51,992 nt of DNA from Chloroflexota bacterium (GTDB lineage: Bacteria > Chloroflexota > UBA11872 > VXOZ01), in assembly GCA_028874195.1 (NCBI GenBank), contig JAPPLM010000034.1, positions 1-51,992 on the forward strand. The letters are read 5' to 3'. Every line of letters begins with the position of its first letter. Within the stretch, counting starts at the first letter, position 1. A program made the translations under genes and the position numbers. Positions 33,038 to 42,266 of the stretch are shown in pieces. The notes below the pieces were generated by a model. That model was not told where the DNA came from. It saw only the letters and a list, made by a program, of their open reading frames with translations, and did not search any database.

Positions 33038-33514
33038 ATGCAGAAGATCGTTACTAATCTATGGTTCGACGGGCGCGTTGAGGAAGCGCTTGAACTCTAC
33101 ACCTCGTGCTTTGCCGACGCGCGCGTTACCCGCATCACCCGCTACGCAGAAGCCGGCATGGGCGCGGTCGGCGACATCATGACCGCCGACTTTGCGTTGG
33201 CGGGGCAGGAGTTCCGCATCATCAACGGCGGGCCTCACTTCACCCATAGTCCGGCGATGTCGCTGGCGGTGAACTGCGTCGACCTGGACGAGGTGGACCG
33301 GCTCTGGGAGCGCTTGACGTCAGATGGCGGCGCGGAAAGCCAGTGCGGGTGGCTCACCGACCGCTTCGGCGTCTCGTGGCAGATTGTGCCGGTGCGGCTG
33401 GGCGAATTGCTGGCGAGCGACGACGCGGCGGCAGTTGAACGCGTGACCGCGGCGCTTCTGCAGATGAACAAACTGGATATCGCCGCGTTGGAGCAGGCGT
33501 ATCGCAATGATTGA
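33038..33514 (+). CDS. VOC-family (PhnB/3-demethylubiquinone methyltransferase-like) protein
   Basis: This 158-residue protein matches the 3-dmu-9_3-mt family (PF06983): MQKIVTNLWFDGRVEEALELY, ADFALAGQEFRIINGGP and LTDRFGVSWQIVPVRLGELL. Family members have the VOC fold, and no enzymatic activity is assured. An AGGAGG-like GGAGG lies just upstream. Debris of two further copies lies at 33516-33542 and 35029-35188. The C-terminus (ASDDAAAVERVTAALLQMNKLDIAALEQAYRND) is the part matched by the remnants. Confidence 0.88.
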   Translation: MQKIVTNLWFDGRVEEALELYTSCFADARVTRITRYAEAGMGAVGDIMTADFALAGQEFRIINGGPHFTHSPAMSLAVNCVDLDEVDRLWERLTSDGGAESQCGWLTDRFGVSWQIVPVRLGELLASDDAAAVERVTAALLQMNKLDIAALEQAYRND

Positions 33515-33515
33515 C

Positions 33516-33542
33516 TTTCAGAAGGCGTTCCGCAATGAGTAG
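33516..33542 (+). pseudogene. Tiny C-terminal VOC remnant after the VOC gene
   Basis: Nine codons reading FQKAFRNE and stop, immediately after the intact stop. This closely resembles the ends of both the VOC gene (EQAYRND) and the remnant at 35188 (EKAFRGN), suggesting unequal exchange between copies. Confidence 0.55.
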
Positions 33543-33618
33543 GCATAAGCCGCATCGTCACACGCCGCCAAGCGAACGCGTTGTGCCGAATCGAAATAGC
33601 CTAGCCATCTTTTTGATC

Positions 33619-34968
33619 TCACACTTCCGCCGTCCGCCAGGCTCCCTGCCGGTAGCGCCACCAGGATATGGCGGTACGCGCCGCGAAGAAGGCTACCCCT
33701 GCGACGTAGATGCCGGGGAGACCCCAACCGACTGGGCCGGCGAGCAGCCACGACAGCGGCACCATGACCAGGTAGCTGGAAGCCGTGGACGCGTAGAGGA
33801 CCCACTTGGAGTCACCGGCGGCGCGCAGAACCGCAGCCAGCACCATGCTCGCAGCCATGAAGGGCACCTGCAGCGCCAAGAAGGGAAGGGTGCGGCTTGC
33901 CTCCGAAACGACACTACCATCGGGGGTTAAAAGGTGCAGCACTAAAGTCGGTGCGACAAGCATCGGCGCCAGGAAGATTGCCGGAAGGGCGACCATCAGC
34001 AGCAACCCGGCCCGCTGGGTCAGCGCCGCTGCGCGCTCGTCGCGGCTGCCAAGGCTCTGTCCAACGAGGATCGACACGCCGGAGGAAAGCGCCCAGATCA
34101 CCGTCCAGAGGATATTTTGTACATTCGTAATGATCTGCATCCCGGCGATGACAGAGGTCCCAAGCGCAGCGACAATCCATACTACGAGCACGTTGTTGGC
34201 GTAGCCCAGGAAGAGCATGGCCGTCTCGGGCCAACCGATAGACCAGAGCCGCGGAAGCACCTCCCGGTAGCGGCGCAGGCGCCGGAAACCGAACAATGCG
34301 TAGGTGTCCCTGAGCCGTCTCCACCCAAATTGGACCATGTACGCGCAGCCGATGGCTACGGCGATTACTGTCCCCACGCCGGCGCCGAGGAGGCCCCAGC
34401 CAGCCACGAAGATCAGCACATAGTTCAGCGGGATGTTAATCACGTTAACGATTAACGTCATACGCATCGCCACGCTGGTTTCCCCTACGCCCGCGTAAAC
34501 GGCGCGGAACATCGCCGTGGCGGCAGCGAACGGCGCGGCGAACGCGAGAATACGGAGATACGGCACGCCCTCGGCCCGCACTGCCTCGCTCAATCCGAAC
34601 GCGGCGAGGAGAGGGCCAGCGCCAATGCTCAAGATGAGGAGCACCACGATGCCGGCGCCGGTGCCAACGAGCAAAGCAATGTCCAGCAACTGCCCTACGG
34701 CCGCCGGACGTCCCTCGCCGAACCGGCGGGCCGAAATCACCTGTGCCGCAGTCGCCCATCCGCCGAACAGCATGCCCGCGGCGATGTTGACGGACGAGGC
34801 GACGGCTGCCGCTGCGAGCGCCTCTGTGGAGACGCGGCTGATCATCGCGGTGTCGACGAGCCCAAGCACGATCTGCGAGAGATTCGCGACGATGAGCGGG
34901 TAGCTCAAGGCGAGGACCCGCTTCAGCGCGCCAACCTGGGTTGTTGTCTCCGTGTCCATAGCTTTCAT
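33619..34968 (-). CDS. MATE-family efflux transporter
   Basis: This 449-residue protein has 12 hydrophobic helices in two bundles. The N-terminal AMISRVSTEALAAAAVASSVN, the helix 7 GMQIITNVQNILWTVIWALSSG with the typical SILVGQSLGSRD loop, and the C-terminal GDSKWVLYASTASSYL fit MATE/NorM-DinF proteins. MATE carriers use a Na+ or H+ gradient to expel cationic drugs or metabolites. The ATG at 34968 is my start; an alternative ATG is at 34959. The gene runs opposite to the adjacent VOC gene, with VOC debris on both sides. Confidence 0.9.
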   Translation of the reverse strand: MKAMDTETTTQVGALKRVLALSYPLIVANLSQIVLGLVDTAMISRVSTEALAAAAVASSVNIAAGMLFGGWATAAQVISARRFGEGRPAAVGQLLDIALLVGTGAGIVVLLILSIGAGPLLAAFGLSEAVRAEGVPYLRILAFAAPFAAATAMFRAVYAGVGETSVAMRMTLIVNVINIPLNYVLIFVAGWGLLGAGVGTVIAVAIGCAYMVQFGWRRLRDTYALFGFRRLRRYREVLPRLWSIGWPETAMLFLGYANNVLVVWIVAALGTSVIAGMQIITNVQNILWTVIWALSSGVSILVGQSLGSRDERAAALTQRAGLLLMVALPAIFLAPMLVAPTLVLHLLTPDGSVVSEASRTLPFLALQVPFMAASMVLAAVLRAAGDSKWVLYASTASSYLVMVPLSWLLAGPVGWGLPGIYVAGVAFFAARTAISWWRYRQGAWRTAEV

Positions 34969-35028
34969 GAGGGTGGTGCGAGCGCCGCCGGGATCAAGGA
35001 AGCATCGTCCCACCTGCTGCAACCGGCC

Positions 35029-35188
35029 CTCAGTCCGCTGCGGCGCCTCCCGGCAGCTTGTGCCGGTAGCGCTGGAAAATATGCTGGCGAGCGATGACGC
35101 GGCGGCGGTGGAACGCTCCACTATAGCACACTTGAGAGTGGATAAGCTGGATATCGCCCCATTTGAGAAGGCCTTTCGCGGAAATTAA
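35029..35188 (+). pseudogene. C-terminal VOC/PhnB-like gene remnant
   Basis: The translation aligns with the C-terminal third of the VOC gene at 33038: LVPVALENMLASDDAAAVERSTIAHLRVDKLDIAPFEKAFRGN here, against IVPVRLGELLASDDAAAVERVTAALLQMNKLDIAALEQAYRND. No upstream VOC sequence is seen; it merges into the start of the MATE gene. It is a 3' remnant of a second copy. Confidence 0.8.
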
Positions 35189-35386
35189 GCCCAAGTTGTA
35201 CCGTCACGCGCCGCAAGAGTTGGATTTTGCCCCATGCTCTAGGCATGTTCTAGCAGGCTGATGTGGACGGATGGCGGTGGGATCCTCAAGATGTGGATGG
35301 GGCAGTCCGAGCGTCCTGAACGGGCCTTCCTCCACCATTTTATGGAGGTCGCCTTACGAGGCTAGTGTCTGGTTTCCCCTTTAAAA

Positions 35387-35415
35387 TTGCCGTATTTCTG
35401 CATTTACGCTATCCT
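35387..35415 (+). promoter_or_regulatory. Promoter of the second toxin-antitoxin operon
   Basis: TTGCCG (35387-35392), a 17-bp spacer and TATCCT (35410-35415), about 35 bp before the antitoxin start. Confidence 0.6.
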
Positions 35416-35449
35416 GAATGGTGGCTGCCGTATTAAGGAATAGGACATT

Positions 35450-35728
35450 ATGCAAGTAAAGAAGAAGAGACTAACACTGGATATCGACCCTCCGGTGCAG
35501 CGGCGTCTTAAGGCGGTGGCCGCTCTCAAGGGAATCAGCATGAGAAGGTATTGCCTAGCCGCCATCGACCGGGAGCTCGCGCGAGACGAGGCCAACGGCG
35601 CGTTTGCCGGCAGCTTCAATATTGAACGGCTCGTAGCGCTGCAAGAGGAGGCATTTGGAGACGAGGTATTACCGGGGGACGGTGCTGACTTCATCCGGGA
35701 GGCGCGCGAGTCCAGGAGCGGTTCTTGA
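35450..35728 (+). CDS. Ribbon-helix-helix type antitoxin
   Basis: This 92-residue protein has a basic ribbon-helix-helix-like N-terminus (KKRLTLDIDPPVQRRLKAVAALKGISMRRYC) followed by an acidic tail (GDEVLPGDGADFIREARE) likely to cover the toxin. It overlaps the PIN toxin gene by 4 bp (TTGA). A short, clear promoter lies before it. The family assignment is firm on layout, less on exact subfamily. Confidence 0.72.
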   Translation: MQVKKKRLTLDIDPPVQRRLKAVAALKGISMRRYCLAAIDRELARDEANGAFAGSFNIERLVALQEEAFGDEVLPGDGADFIREARESRSGS

Positions 35729-36168
35729 ACGATCACGTTGTCGTTGACGCGAGCCTCGCGTTCAAGTGGCTGGTAAGGGAGATTCACACCGTCGAAGCCA
35801 ACGCACTTGGACGCTTGTGGAATATCCAGGGAACCCAAATCGCGGCGCCATACTTGATGCCTGTGGAAGTGACCAATGCCCTCCACCAAAAGGTGCGGCG
35901 GGGCGAGTTGACAGTGGAGGCCGCCAAACAGCGCCTGGAGAGCTTGCTTTCATCGGGACTGGAACTGCATCAGCCGCCGGGACTTTACGGCAAGGCCCTG
36001 GAGTTGGCAAGCAGGCTTGGACAAAGCGCTGCCTATGATGTTCACTACCTTGCTCTTGCAGAGGCGCTAGGCTGTCAACTGTGGACCGCCGACGAGAGGT
36101 TCTATCGGGCAGTAAGTCCTCTTGTCAGGAGAGTCCGTTGGGTTGGAGAGAGTACCGCCCGGGGTTAG
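35725..36168 (+). CDS. PIN-domain toxin (VapC-like), second copy type
   Basis: This 147-residue PIN protein has the acidic residues Asp8 (VVVDASLAFKWL), Glu near 48 (MPVEVTNALHQK), Asp near 102 (SAAYDVHYLALAEAL) and the conserved LWTADERFYRAV. It starts at TTG 35725 with CAGGAG upstream. The antitoxin and toxin genes are coupled. It is not close to the toxin at 27655, so this is a different VapC subfamily. Confidence 0.86.
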   Translation: MNDHVVVDASLAFKWLVREIHTVEANALGRLWNIQGTQIAAPYLMPVEVTNALHQKVRRGELTVEAAKQRLESLLSSGLELHQPPGLYGKALELASRLGQSAAYDVHYLALAEALGCQLWTADERFYRAVSPLVRRVRWVGESTARG

Positions 36169-36390
36169 CCGGACGCCCGTCCCGCTGGCCGTTGTATTTC
36201 AACCACTGTAACTTGCCGATGAACCGGCTCGCCGTGTGCCTGCTGCGCGCCGTCCGAGTTCACTGCCGAAGATTGCCGGAGCGCCGGGGTTTTCCTATTG
36301 CCATACCACAACTCAGGCGTAAAAGTGTATGCTAGTGGGGATTGAACCCAGTGGATCCTTCTCATGTCATCACATAAAGGAGATTCAGAC

Positions 36391-37071
36391 ATGGGCACAA
36401 TATCCGTGAATCGGTTGGCGGGTCTCTCCCTCATATTCGGCCCGGTAGTCGCCTTCGTCTTCTTTCTCATAGAGCCGGGTGGACTGCTGATAGACAGCGC
36501 AACTGTGTCAGATGCCGTTGGCTCCATTACGGCCAAGAGTTCCAATGCCGCGCTGACCAACGTAACCAACATCGCCATTACCCTTGGCCTGGCGTTAATC
36601 CTCTCGGGCCTCTACGCGCTTATGCGCAACGTGACCTTGCAGGGCAACGGCAAGGCGCTGGTTCAGATGGGCTACTTCATGATCTTCGTGGGACTGACCG
36701 GCTGGATTCTACTGGGCGGCATTGACTTCATTCTGGCCGATGCCCAAACCAATGACGAGATCATGGCGAGCGTTCCCATCTACTACACCGGCACCGCTCT
36801 CTTCTACGCCGGTGGCATCACGCTTGGGTTTGGCGGCTTCATCTTTGCGTTGGGCCTCTCCACGAGAGACGACTTCAACCGGACTATTTCCCTGTTGGCT
36901 GCCCTCGCCAGCCTGGCCGTAATGGTCTTTTTCATGCTCGCCGTGCTCAGCAACGACGGCCGCGACACGTTTATCTCCATCGCCCGGGGCTGCTACGTGC
37001 TGCTGGTTATCTGGTATGCATACCTGGGCTTCGGACTGATGAAACGACCCGATCCCGACCTGTGGCAATAG
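36391..37071 (+). CDS. Six-TM membrane protein of unknown function
   Basis: This 226-residue protein starts at ATG 36391 with AAGGAG at 36377-36382. It has about six hydrophobic segments (for example SLIFGPVVAFVFFLI, AITLGLALILSGLYALM, GYFMIFVGLTGWILLGGI and CYVLLVIWYAYLGFGLM). I do not recognise the family; overall layout recalls DUF4386-like proteins. No conserved catalytic motif is seen. Confidence 0.72.
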   Translation: MGTISVNRLAGLSLIFGPVVAFVFFLIEPGGLLIDSATVSDAVGSITAKSSNAALTNVTNIAITLGLALILSGLYALMRNVTLQGNGKALVQMGYFMIFVGLTGWILLGGIDFILADAQTNDEIMASVPIYYTGTALFYAGGITLGFGGFIFALGLSTRDDFNRTISLLAALASLAVMVFFMLAVLSNDGRDTFISIARGCYVLLVIWYAYLGFGLMKRPDPDLWQ

Positions 37072-37165
37072 ACAGGGCTAGGACCTGCCGACAAGAAGCT
37101 GACACTCAGGGACGGAGTTCGGTAGCACCTACCGTAGTGCACTATGCCATGGGAAGGTCATGTAA

Positions 37166-37324
37166 GGGGCCGATGGTGAGGAAACCCAAGCCTTCATCCT
37201 ACAAGCAGGCTGCGTCGAGGGAGTCACAATCGAAATGTGGGTGGGCGTAGGCAGCAGTTTTGTCCCTAACGAAGGTGACGCCTTCGTGAATACCCTGTTC
37301 GCCTGGCTGCTGTCACAAGATTGA
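37166..37324 (+). pseudogene. 3' remnant of a PHB-depolymerase-like esterase
   Basis: The frame reading EETQAFILQAGCVEGVTIEM, then GDAFVNTLFAWLLSQD and stop matches the C-terminus of the esterase at 29614 (ETQAFRLQEGCAEGITIELW, then GDAFVDALLAWLLAQE). The catalytic His segment (SGHAP in the intact protein) has decayed to SSFVP. Upstream is a stop codon at 37163. It is the left neighbour of the five-gene island. Confidence 0.85.
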
Positions 37325-37451
37325 CATGTCCTGGCAACGTGGATTCTCTTGCAGGATGTAGACTGTCCCAGACCTCCAAAGTAGAATACAGTGTGGGTCT
37401 AGAGTAGCAGATTCATCACTTGACACCCTTTCGAAATGGGACAGGAGACTT

Positions 37452-39623
37452 GTGGCAGGCACTCAAGTAAAGTCGCAGTTCCACTCTCAGGCGACCCGGG
37501 AGATGACGGTTGCCTCAGTTACATGGAAAGGCCACATAAAGAGGGTCCGACTTAAACCAGGAACGAGTTGGCTAGATGTGCCTAGATCAGCTTGCCTCAC
37601 TACCGGAGACCGAGTGCTGCAAGTGGACAACAAGGCTTGGGTGCCTTGCGACAATGGGATGTGCCAGGTGTTCCCAAGCTTTGCTTCCCCAGTTAGCCTT
37701 ACTTTAGGTGGGTTGCGGCTGGATGTTCTCATTAAGGAGATCACGGACCCAGACGAGCACTCCGCCTATGAGCATTTGGCTGATCTCCACTATAGGGGCA
37801 AAGCAGTTCACGGGCGCACTGCTAGACTGATTGCCCGGACTCTTGACCCCGCTTACCCGATGGTGATCGGCTTTATCGAACTGGCGACACCATTCTTCAT
37901 GAACAAGCCAAGAGCCAGAATACTTGATGCACCTTTTGAACTGGATAGGGTTAGCTGGAATACTTGGGACATCCATACACTCAGAGAGAACATCCATAGG
38001 TTGGTCAGAATTTCCAGAACTGTTGTCGCCTCCGAATTCAGAGGATTCGGCATTGGCAAACTCTTAGTGGAGCAAGCTGCCGTCTTTGCACGTCACCGAT
38101 GGCAAGTGGCGGGTAAGATGCCGTACTTTCTCGAAATCTCGGCCGATATGTTGAAGTTTGTACCATTCGTACGAAAAGCAGGCATGCGATATGTGGGAGA
38201 AACAGATGGAAACCTGAGCCGTGTCGCAAGGGACATGCGCTACCTCATTCAGCGCTTTGGAGACGGAGAAGAGGACACAACTCAATTTGAGGAGACTTCG
38301 GGCATTCTAGACCAGCAAGTAGCTCGGATGAGAAAATCCTTGATCTTGATGCAGGAACAAAGCATCAAGGCAAGTGAACTTACTGACAGACTTAATCGTC
38401 TGTCAGTTCAATCCGTCCTTAAGGACTTCGACCTCTTTCGCGGAATCGTCTCGCTGCCAAAACCTACTTACATGATGGGCTTGAATGCCTACTCAAAACG
38501 GTTCCTGGAGAGGCGCCTAGCAACTCTGGCACCAGAAGAACCAGTCTACGCTCCAGAGACTCAGGCCACATCCATTGAGGGCCCCATACACATATCGGGA
38601 CTTAGCATTACTTACCTGAGCCGTGTCCGGAGGACTGTGGCTACCCATGCTATACAGCAAGCATTCGACATTTCGCCCAGTGACATTCGCACCACTGCCT
38701 TGCAAGACTTGAATTGCGACATTCCCCCAGGTGAGGTGGTCTTGGTTGAAGGGCCATCGGGCTCTGGCAAGACGACATTGCTAGAATCCTTGGTGGGACA
38801 GGTGGACTCCGCCAAGGCTTTGGTCGACGGTCGTATAGTCTTTCCGGGCAAATTTCGACCATCCACCTTTAAGCCAATACGATCCCGAAAGTCACTTATA
38901 GAGCTGTTTGCCGCTAATGGAGTTCGAGAGGGACTACACTTTCTCGGTCTCGCCGGCCTTTCAGAGCCATTCCTCTACCTAAAGAGGTTTGAGGAACTAA
39001 GTAAGGGTCAACAGTACAGGGTACTGCTTGCACAAATGTTGGCATCGGGAAGCAATGTCTGGATTGTTGACGAGTTTTGTTCCAACCTGGACGAGATAAC
39101 TGCCAACCTTGTCGCCTACAATATCCAGCGCATGGCCAGAAAGTACGGACTCACGGTTGTCGCAGCCGCCTCTAATCCCCGACCATTCATACACTCCCTA
39201 CGGCCCGACTTGGTTATTAGGCTAAGCAGTTCATCACATAATTCAGTATTGACAGGAGCTGAGTACACTTGTCGATTGGGAGTTCCGAACCGTCGAGCGT
39301 CCAGATTGCAAGCCTCAGGTAGCTCTCTGCTTTCCACCCACGATGGCGCAAGACATACCGCGATATTCAAAGGTCGAAAGCGATTCAAGCAGGGCCTGAT
39401 GCTCCTTTCAAACGGGGATGACCCAGAACTCGTACGAGTTACCCGAATTACCCAGAAGTATCTTCGCAACGTAAATGGCTGTGATGCAGTGCTAGACGGC
39501 TTCTCGGACGTAATTGATCTAAGAACGTACTTGAAGAGGACTGACCCTACTCTAAAGGATGACAGTTACGTTACCGTTGTTGACTTCGTGCGCCTTGATG
39601 GAGAATTAGCTAATGACATCTAG
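37452..39623 (+). CDS. Acetyltransferase-ABC ATPase fusion (COG2401-like)
   Basis: This 723-residue protein has three parts. There is an N-terminal beta-rich domain (about 20-90). A GNAT-type acetyltransferase domain (about 95-265) has the acyl-CoA loop VASEFRGFGIGKLLVEQA and a PYFLEISADMLKFVPFVRK core. A C-terminal ABC ATPase domain (about 410-600) carries Walker A GPSGSGKTTLL (about 433-443), signature ELSKGQQYRVLLAQ (about 513-526) and Walker B VWIVDEFCSNLD (about 536-547). The H-loop position reads AAASNPRP, so the switch His is missing. It is like COG2401, an ABC ATPase fused to an acetyltransferase. The GTG at 37452 follows AGGAG. It overlaps the next gene by 11 bp, starting the island operon. 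Its G+C is lower than its neighbours. Confidence 0.85.
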   Translation: MAGTQVKSQFHSQATREMTVASVTWKGHIKRVRLKPGTSWLDVPRSACLTTGDRVLQVDNKAWVPCDNGMCQVFPSFASPVSLTLGGLRLDVLIKEITDPDEHSAYEHLADLHYRGKAVHGRTARLIARTLDPAYPMVIGFIELATPFFMNKPRARILDAPFELDRVSWNTWDIHTLRENIHRLVRISRTVVASEFRGFGIGKLLVEQAAVFARHRWQVAGKMPYFLEISADMLKFVPFVRKAGMRYVGETDGNLSRVARDMRYLIQRFGDGEEDTTQFEETSGILDQQVARMRKSLILMQEQSIKASELTDRLNRLSVQSVLKDFDLFRGIVSLPKPTYMMGLNAYSKRFLERRLATLAPEEPVYAPETQATSIEGPIHISGLSITYLSRVRRTVATHAIQQAFDISPSDIRTTALQDLNCDIPPGEVVLVEGPSGSGKTTLLESLVGQVDSAKALVDGRIVFPGKFRPSTFKPIRSRKSLIELFAANGVREGLHFLGLAGLSEPFLYLKRFEELSKGQQYRVLLAQMLASGSNVWIVDEFCSNLDEITANLVAYNIQRMARKYGLTVVAAASNPRPFIHSLRPDLVIRLSSSSHNSVLTGAEYTCRLGVPNRRASRLQASGSSLLSTHDGARHTAIFKGRKRFKQGLMLLSNGDDPELVRVTRITQKYLRNVNGCDAVLDGFSDVIDLRTYLKRTDPTLKDDSYVTVVDFVRLDGELANDI

Positions 39624-41073
39624 CCTGCCATCTCTCGGACACATAGCAAACGTCCGTAAGGTCGAAGTGTCTGAGCCTATCGAACGAGCAGCATTCGTCT
39701 CTAGCGGGCGACACCTTCTTATGGGCCAACGGCGTAATCGTGGTGATACTAGCGCCCTGATATTACTTGGAAAATGTATTGAGCAAGCCCGAGTCTCGAA
39801 TAAATTTGATTCCAACGTCTGGCTGGATATCCATACGCCACACGTTGTCTTTGTGTGCGGCCGTCGCGGTACTGGTAAGAGTTACGATCTCGGTATTTTG
39901 GCAGAGGGCTTAACTCTGGGACATGACTCGAACATTGCTACCAAGGACACAGCAATAACGACGGTGTTCTTCGATACGCAAAACCAGTTTTGGGCACTCT
40001 TGAACGCCCCGGATGAAAGGCTTGAGGAAGATAGGGAACAGCTTAACCAGCTTGAGAAGTGGGGCATACCTGCCAACCAGATACCATCCGCAAAGCTGTT
40101 TGCTCCCAGCGGTGATCCTTCAATTCATCCCAATGTCGTCGAGTTTGCTATTGACCCCACGGAACTGGAACTTGAGGATTGGTGTGGCCTTTTCGGTTTA
40201 GAGGTCTATTCTCCGCAAGGTCAACTCATTAGGAATCTCTTGAACAAGGTCGCCAGAGATGGCTATAGCGTGTCAGAGGGAGTTGGCAGGCAGGGACATC
40301 GCATAGTCGCTGCCCAAGCCTTATATGATTTTCCCGATCTGATTGCATGTTTGAAACAAGACATAGAGCTTAGCGAACAGTCTCAAAGGCAAACGCGTGA
40401 CGCCATACTTTGGAAACTCGAAGCGCTACGTGACAGCAAGGTATTCCAGAAGCGTGGGTGGGATGTCCTTGAGGTGCTCAAACCAGGCCAATTGAGTATT
40501 TTTCTCCTTCGCAATTTAGACGATTCTACTAAGTCATTGGTCGTAAGCATCATTGCCAAGAAGATCTTTCGCATAATGGGAAAGTACCACACTGAACGGA
40601 AGGTCGCTGAACGCGCAGGAAAACCGCTACCACAGGATTACGCTTCGTTGCCTCGTGGTGTATGGACGCTTATTGATGAAGCACACATTATCTGTCCATC
40701 CGATAGCCACACGGCAGCAAAGCCCATTTTGATAGAGTACGTCAAGCGTGGGCGTGACGCTGGGCTTTCGCTAGTCCTTGCTACACAGCAACCTTCGGCC
40801 GTAGACTCGCGCGTTGTTAGCCAAGTCGACCTGCTGATTGCTCATCGTTTGGTGGTAGATGCGGATATTTCGGCTGCCCTTGCACGAGTGCCTGCGGATT
40901 TCCCGAATGACGTCTCCTTTGGCGCAACGAGGATTTCTGATAGATTTGCGCTCGTCAGAGCGTTAGAAACTGGAGAAGCGTGGGTCGCTGATGCTGAGAC
41001 GAATCGAGCCATTTTGTTGGTGATGAGACCGAGGGTTTCGGCTCATGGCGGCGATGAGCCAAAGGTAGTATAG
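39613..41073 (+). CDS. HerA-like DUF87 ATPase
   Basis: This 486-residue protein looks like the HerA/FtsK superfamily. Walker A is VFVCGRRGTGKSYDL (Lys89), Walker B is GVWTLIDEAHIIC (about 345-357), and sensor I is LVLATQQPSAVDSRVV. The N-terminal strand-rich part (LGHIANVRKVEV) resembles the HAS-barrel of HerA. HerA hexamers pump DNA and pair with nucleases. It is the second gene of the island; 11-bp overlap upstream and 3 bp before the next gene. The C-terminal ALVRALETGEAWV segment fits HerA. Confidence 0.88.
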   Translation: MTSSLPSLGHIANVRKVEVSEPIERAAFVSSGRHLLMGQRRNRGDTSALILLGKCIEQARVSNKFDSNVWLDIHTPHVVFVCGRRGTGKSYDLGILAEGLTLGHDSNIATKDTAITTVFFDTQNQFWALLNAPDERLEEDREQLNQLEKWGIPANQIPSAKLFAPSGDPSIHPNVVEFAIDPTELELEDWCGLFGLEVYSPQGQLIRNLLNKVARDGYSVSEGVGRQGHRIVAAQALYDFPDLIACLKQDIELSEQSQRQTRDAILWKLEALRDSKVFQKRGWDVLEVLKPGQLSIFLLRNLDDSTKSLVVSIIAKKIFRIMGKYHTERKVAERAGKPLPQDYASLPRGVWTLIDEAHIICPSDSHTAAKPILIEYVKRGRDAGLSLVLATQQPSAVDSRVVSQVDLLIAHRLVVDADISAALARVPADFPNDVSFGATRISDRFALVRALETGEAWVADAETNRAILLVMRPRVSAHGGDEPKVV

Positions 41074-41076
41074 GCC

Positions 41077-42258
41077 ATGTCTATGCTTGGCTTGATTCGG
41101 CAACGTGCTCGAATAAGGGGTGAGCTTTCCCGCAGGATTGGATACACCAACGGCTTGCACGACATTTTTCGCTTCGCCAGGGTGGTGACCTACCTTCATG
41201 ATATTGGACCTGCGTCCGTTACGATTCTTCGCTCTGCAATACTTGAGCAAGAAGAAGCCGTTCGAGGAACAAGATATGCCGACGGAGTCATTGATGTCGG
41301 TAGAGCTCTTGGCTTGCTTGACAAGGCAGGAACCAAGCTCACCCTATCGGACAAAGGGTACGCACTCCACGCCGTTCAGCAGATGAACGGCCCGAATGAA
41401 TCTGTATCGGCAATGTTGTTACATTCGGTGCTCGAGTCGGATAGCGATGCAACCCTCAACCTCCTTGACATTCTTTCCACCGATACCAGTACCTCGACTG
41501 CACTCGGGCAACTGCTAGTAGACCGTTTGCTCCATGTTCTTAGGCTCCGTGAAACTTGGGCAGATCAGCATATTAAGTCAAAATTCGTTAGGGACATGGT
41601 CTTCCAGGAACTGACTGATTCGAAGCGCCGACTGGCCACCGCTGTGGACTTGGATCATAAGGAAGCCCAATCCTGGTCAACCTACAGAGAGGAACAAGGC
41701 CTTTCCCCAAAGAAGAAGGTAGAAAGATTCTACGCGCATACAGTAAATCCTCGGAGAGGCTGGCTCAAAGATCTGGGCTTCATCCAGCAGCAGGATCGGG
41801 AACAGTACTGCATTACGGAGAAAGGGTACCGTCTACTGTCCTTCCTTAAGCAGGCCCCTTGCTACTCGGAATCTGTTTTTGTCATGCCCTTTTCAGTTGA
41901 AGTGACCCAGCTACTTGGACTTCCCGCTTCGTCCAACTCAAGGGATTTATTCTGGCGGGCAACCGCTTCCTGTTCTGCGAATCCACCATCGCCAGCGCAT
42001 GTATCGCCTGACGAGCATCTTCAATTCATCAAGGGCATTTATCCTCATGTGAAGTTCCATATCTTCAATGAAGCCGCCATCGAAGCCATTTATAATGCAA
42101 TGGCCGCCCAACTGGCGATTGGTGGTGAATATATCGAGCGGGACTCATATGACGCTCTCCTAGAGTCCACATTCGTGGCGTTTCCCGATAAGATATACCA
42201 GTTGCGTCAACGACACGGAGGCAGCGGCTATATTTCAATGAGACGCAATGCCAATTAG
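41077..42258 (+). CDS. Winged-helix protein of unknown function in the island
   Basis: I do not recognise this 393-residue protein. Two winged-helix-like units are visible: one near 35-100 (VGRALGLLDKAGTKLTLSDKGYAL) and one near 220-255 (LKDLGFIQQQDREQYCITEKGYRLL). These imply DNA binding or a scaffold. The centre is helical and charged (MVFQELTDSKRRLATAVDLD), and the C-terminus is alpha/beta. There is no P-loop and no clear nuclease motif. It is 3 bp after the HerA gene and 8 bp before the PLD gene, so they are one operon. Confidence 0.7.
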   Translation: MSMLGLIRQRARIRGELSRRIGYTNGLHDIFRFARVVTYLHDIGPASVTILRSAILEQEEAVRGTRYADGVIDVGRALGLLDKAGTKLTLSDKGYALHAVQQMNGPNESVSAMLLHSVLESDSDATLNLLDILSTDTSTSTALGQLLVDRLLHVLRLRETWADQHIKSKFVRDMVFQELTDSKRRLATAVDLDHKEAQSWSTYREEQGLSPKKKVERFYAHTVNPRRGWLKDLGFIQQQDREQYCITEKGYRLLSFLKQAPCYSESVFVMPFSVEVTQLLGLPASSNSRDLFWRATASCSANPPSPAHVSPDEHLQFIKGIYPHVKFHIFNEAAIEAIYNAMAAQLAIGGEYIERDSYDALLESTFVAFPDKIYQLRQRHGGSGYISMRRNAN

Positions 42259-42266
42259 GGAACACC

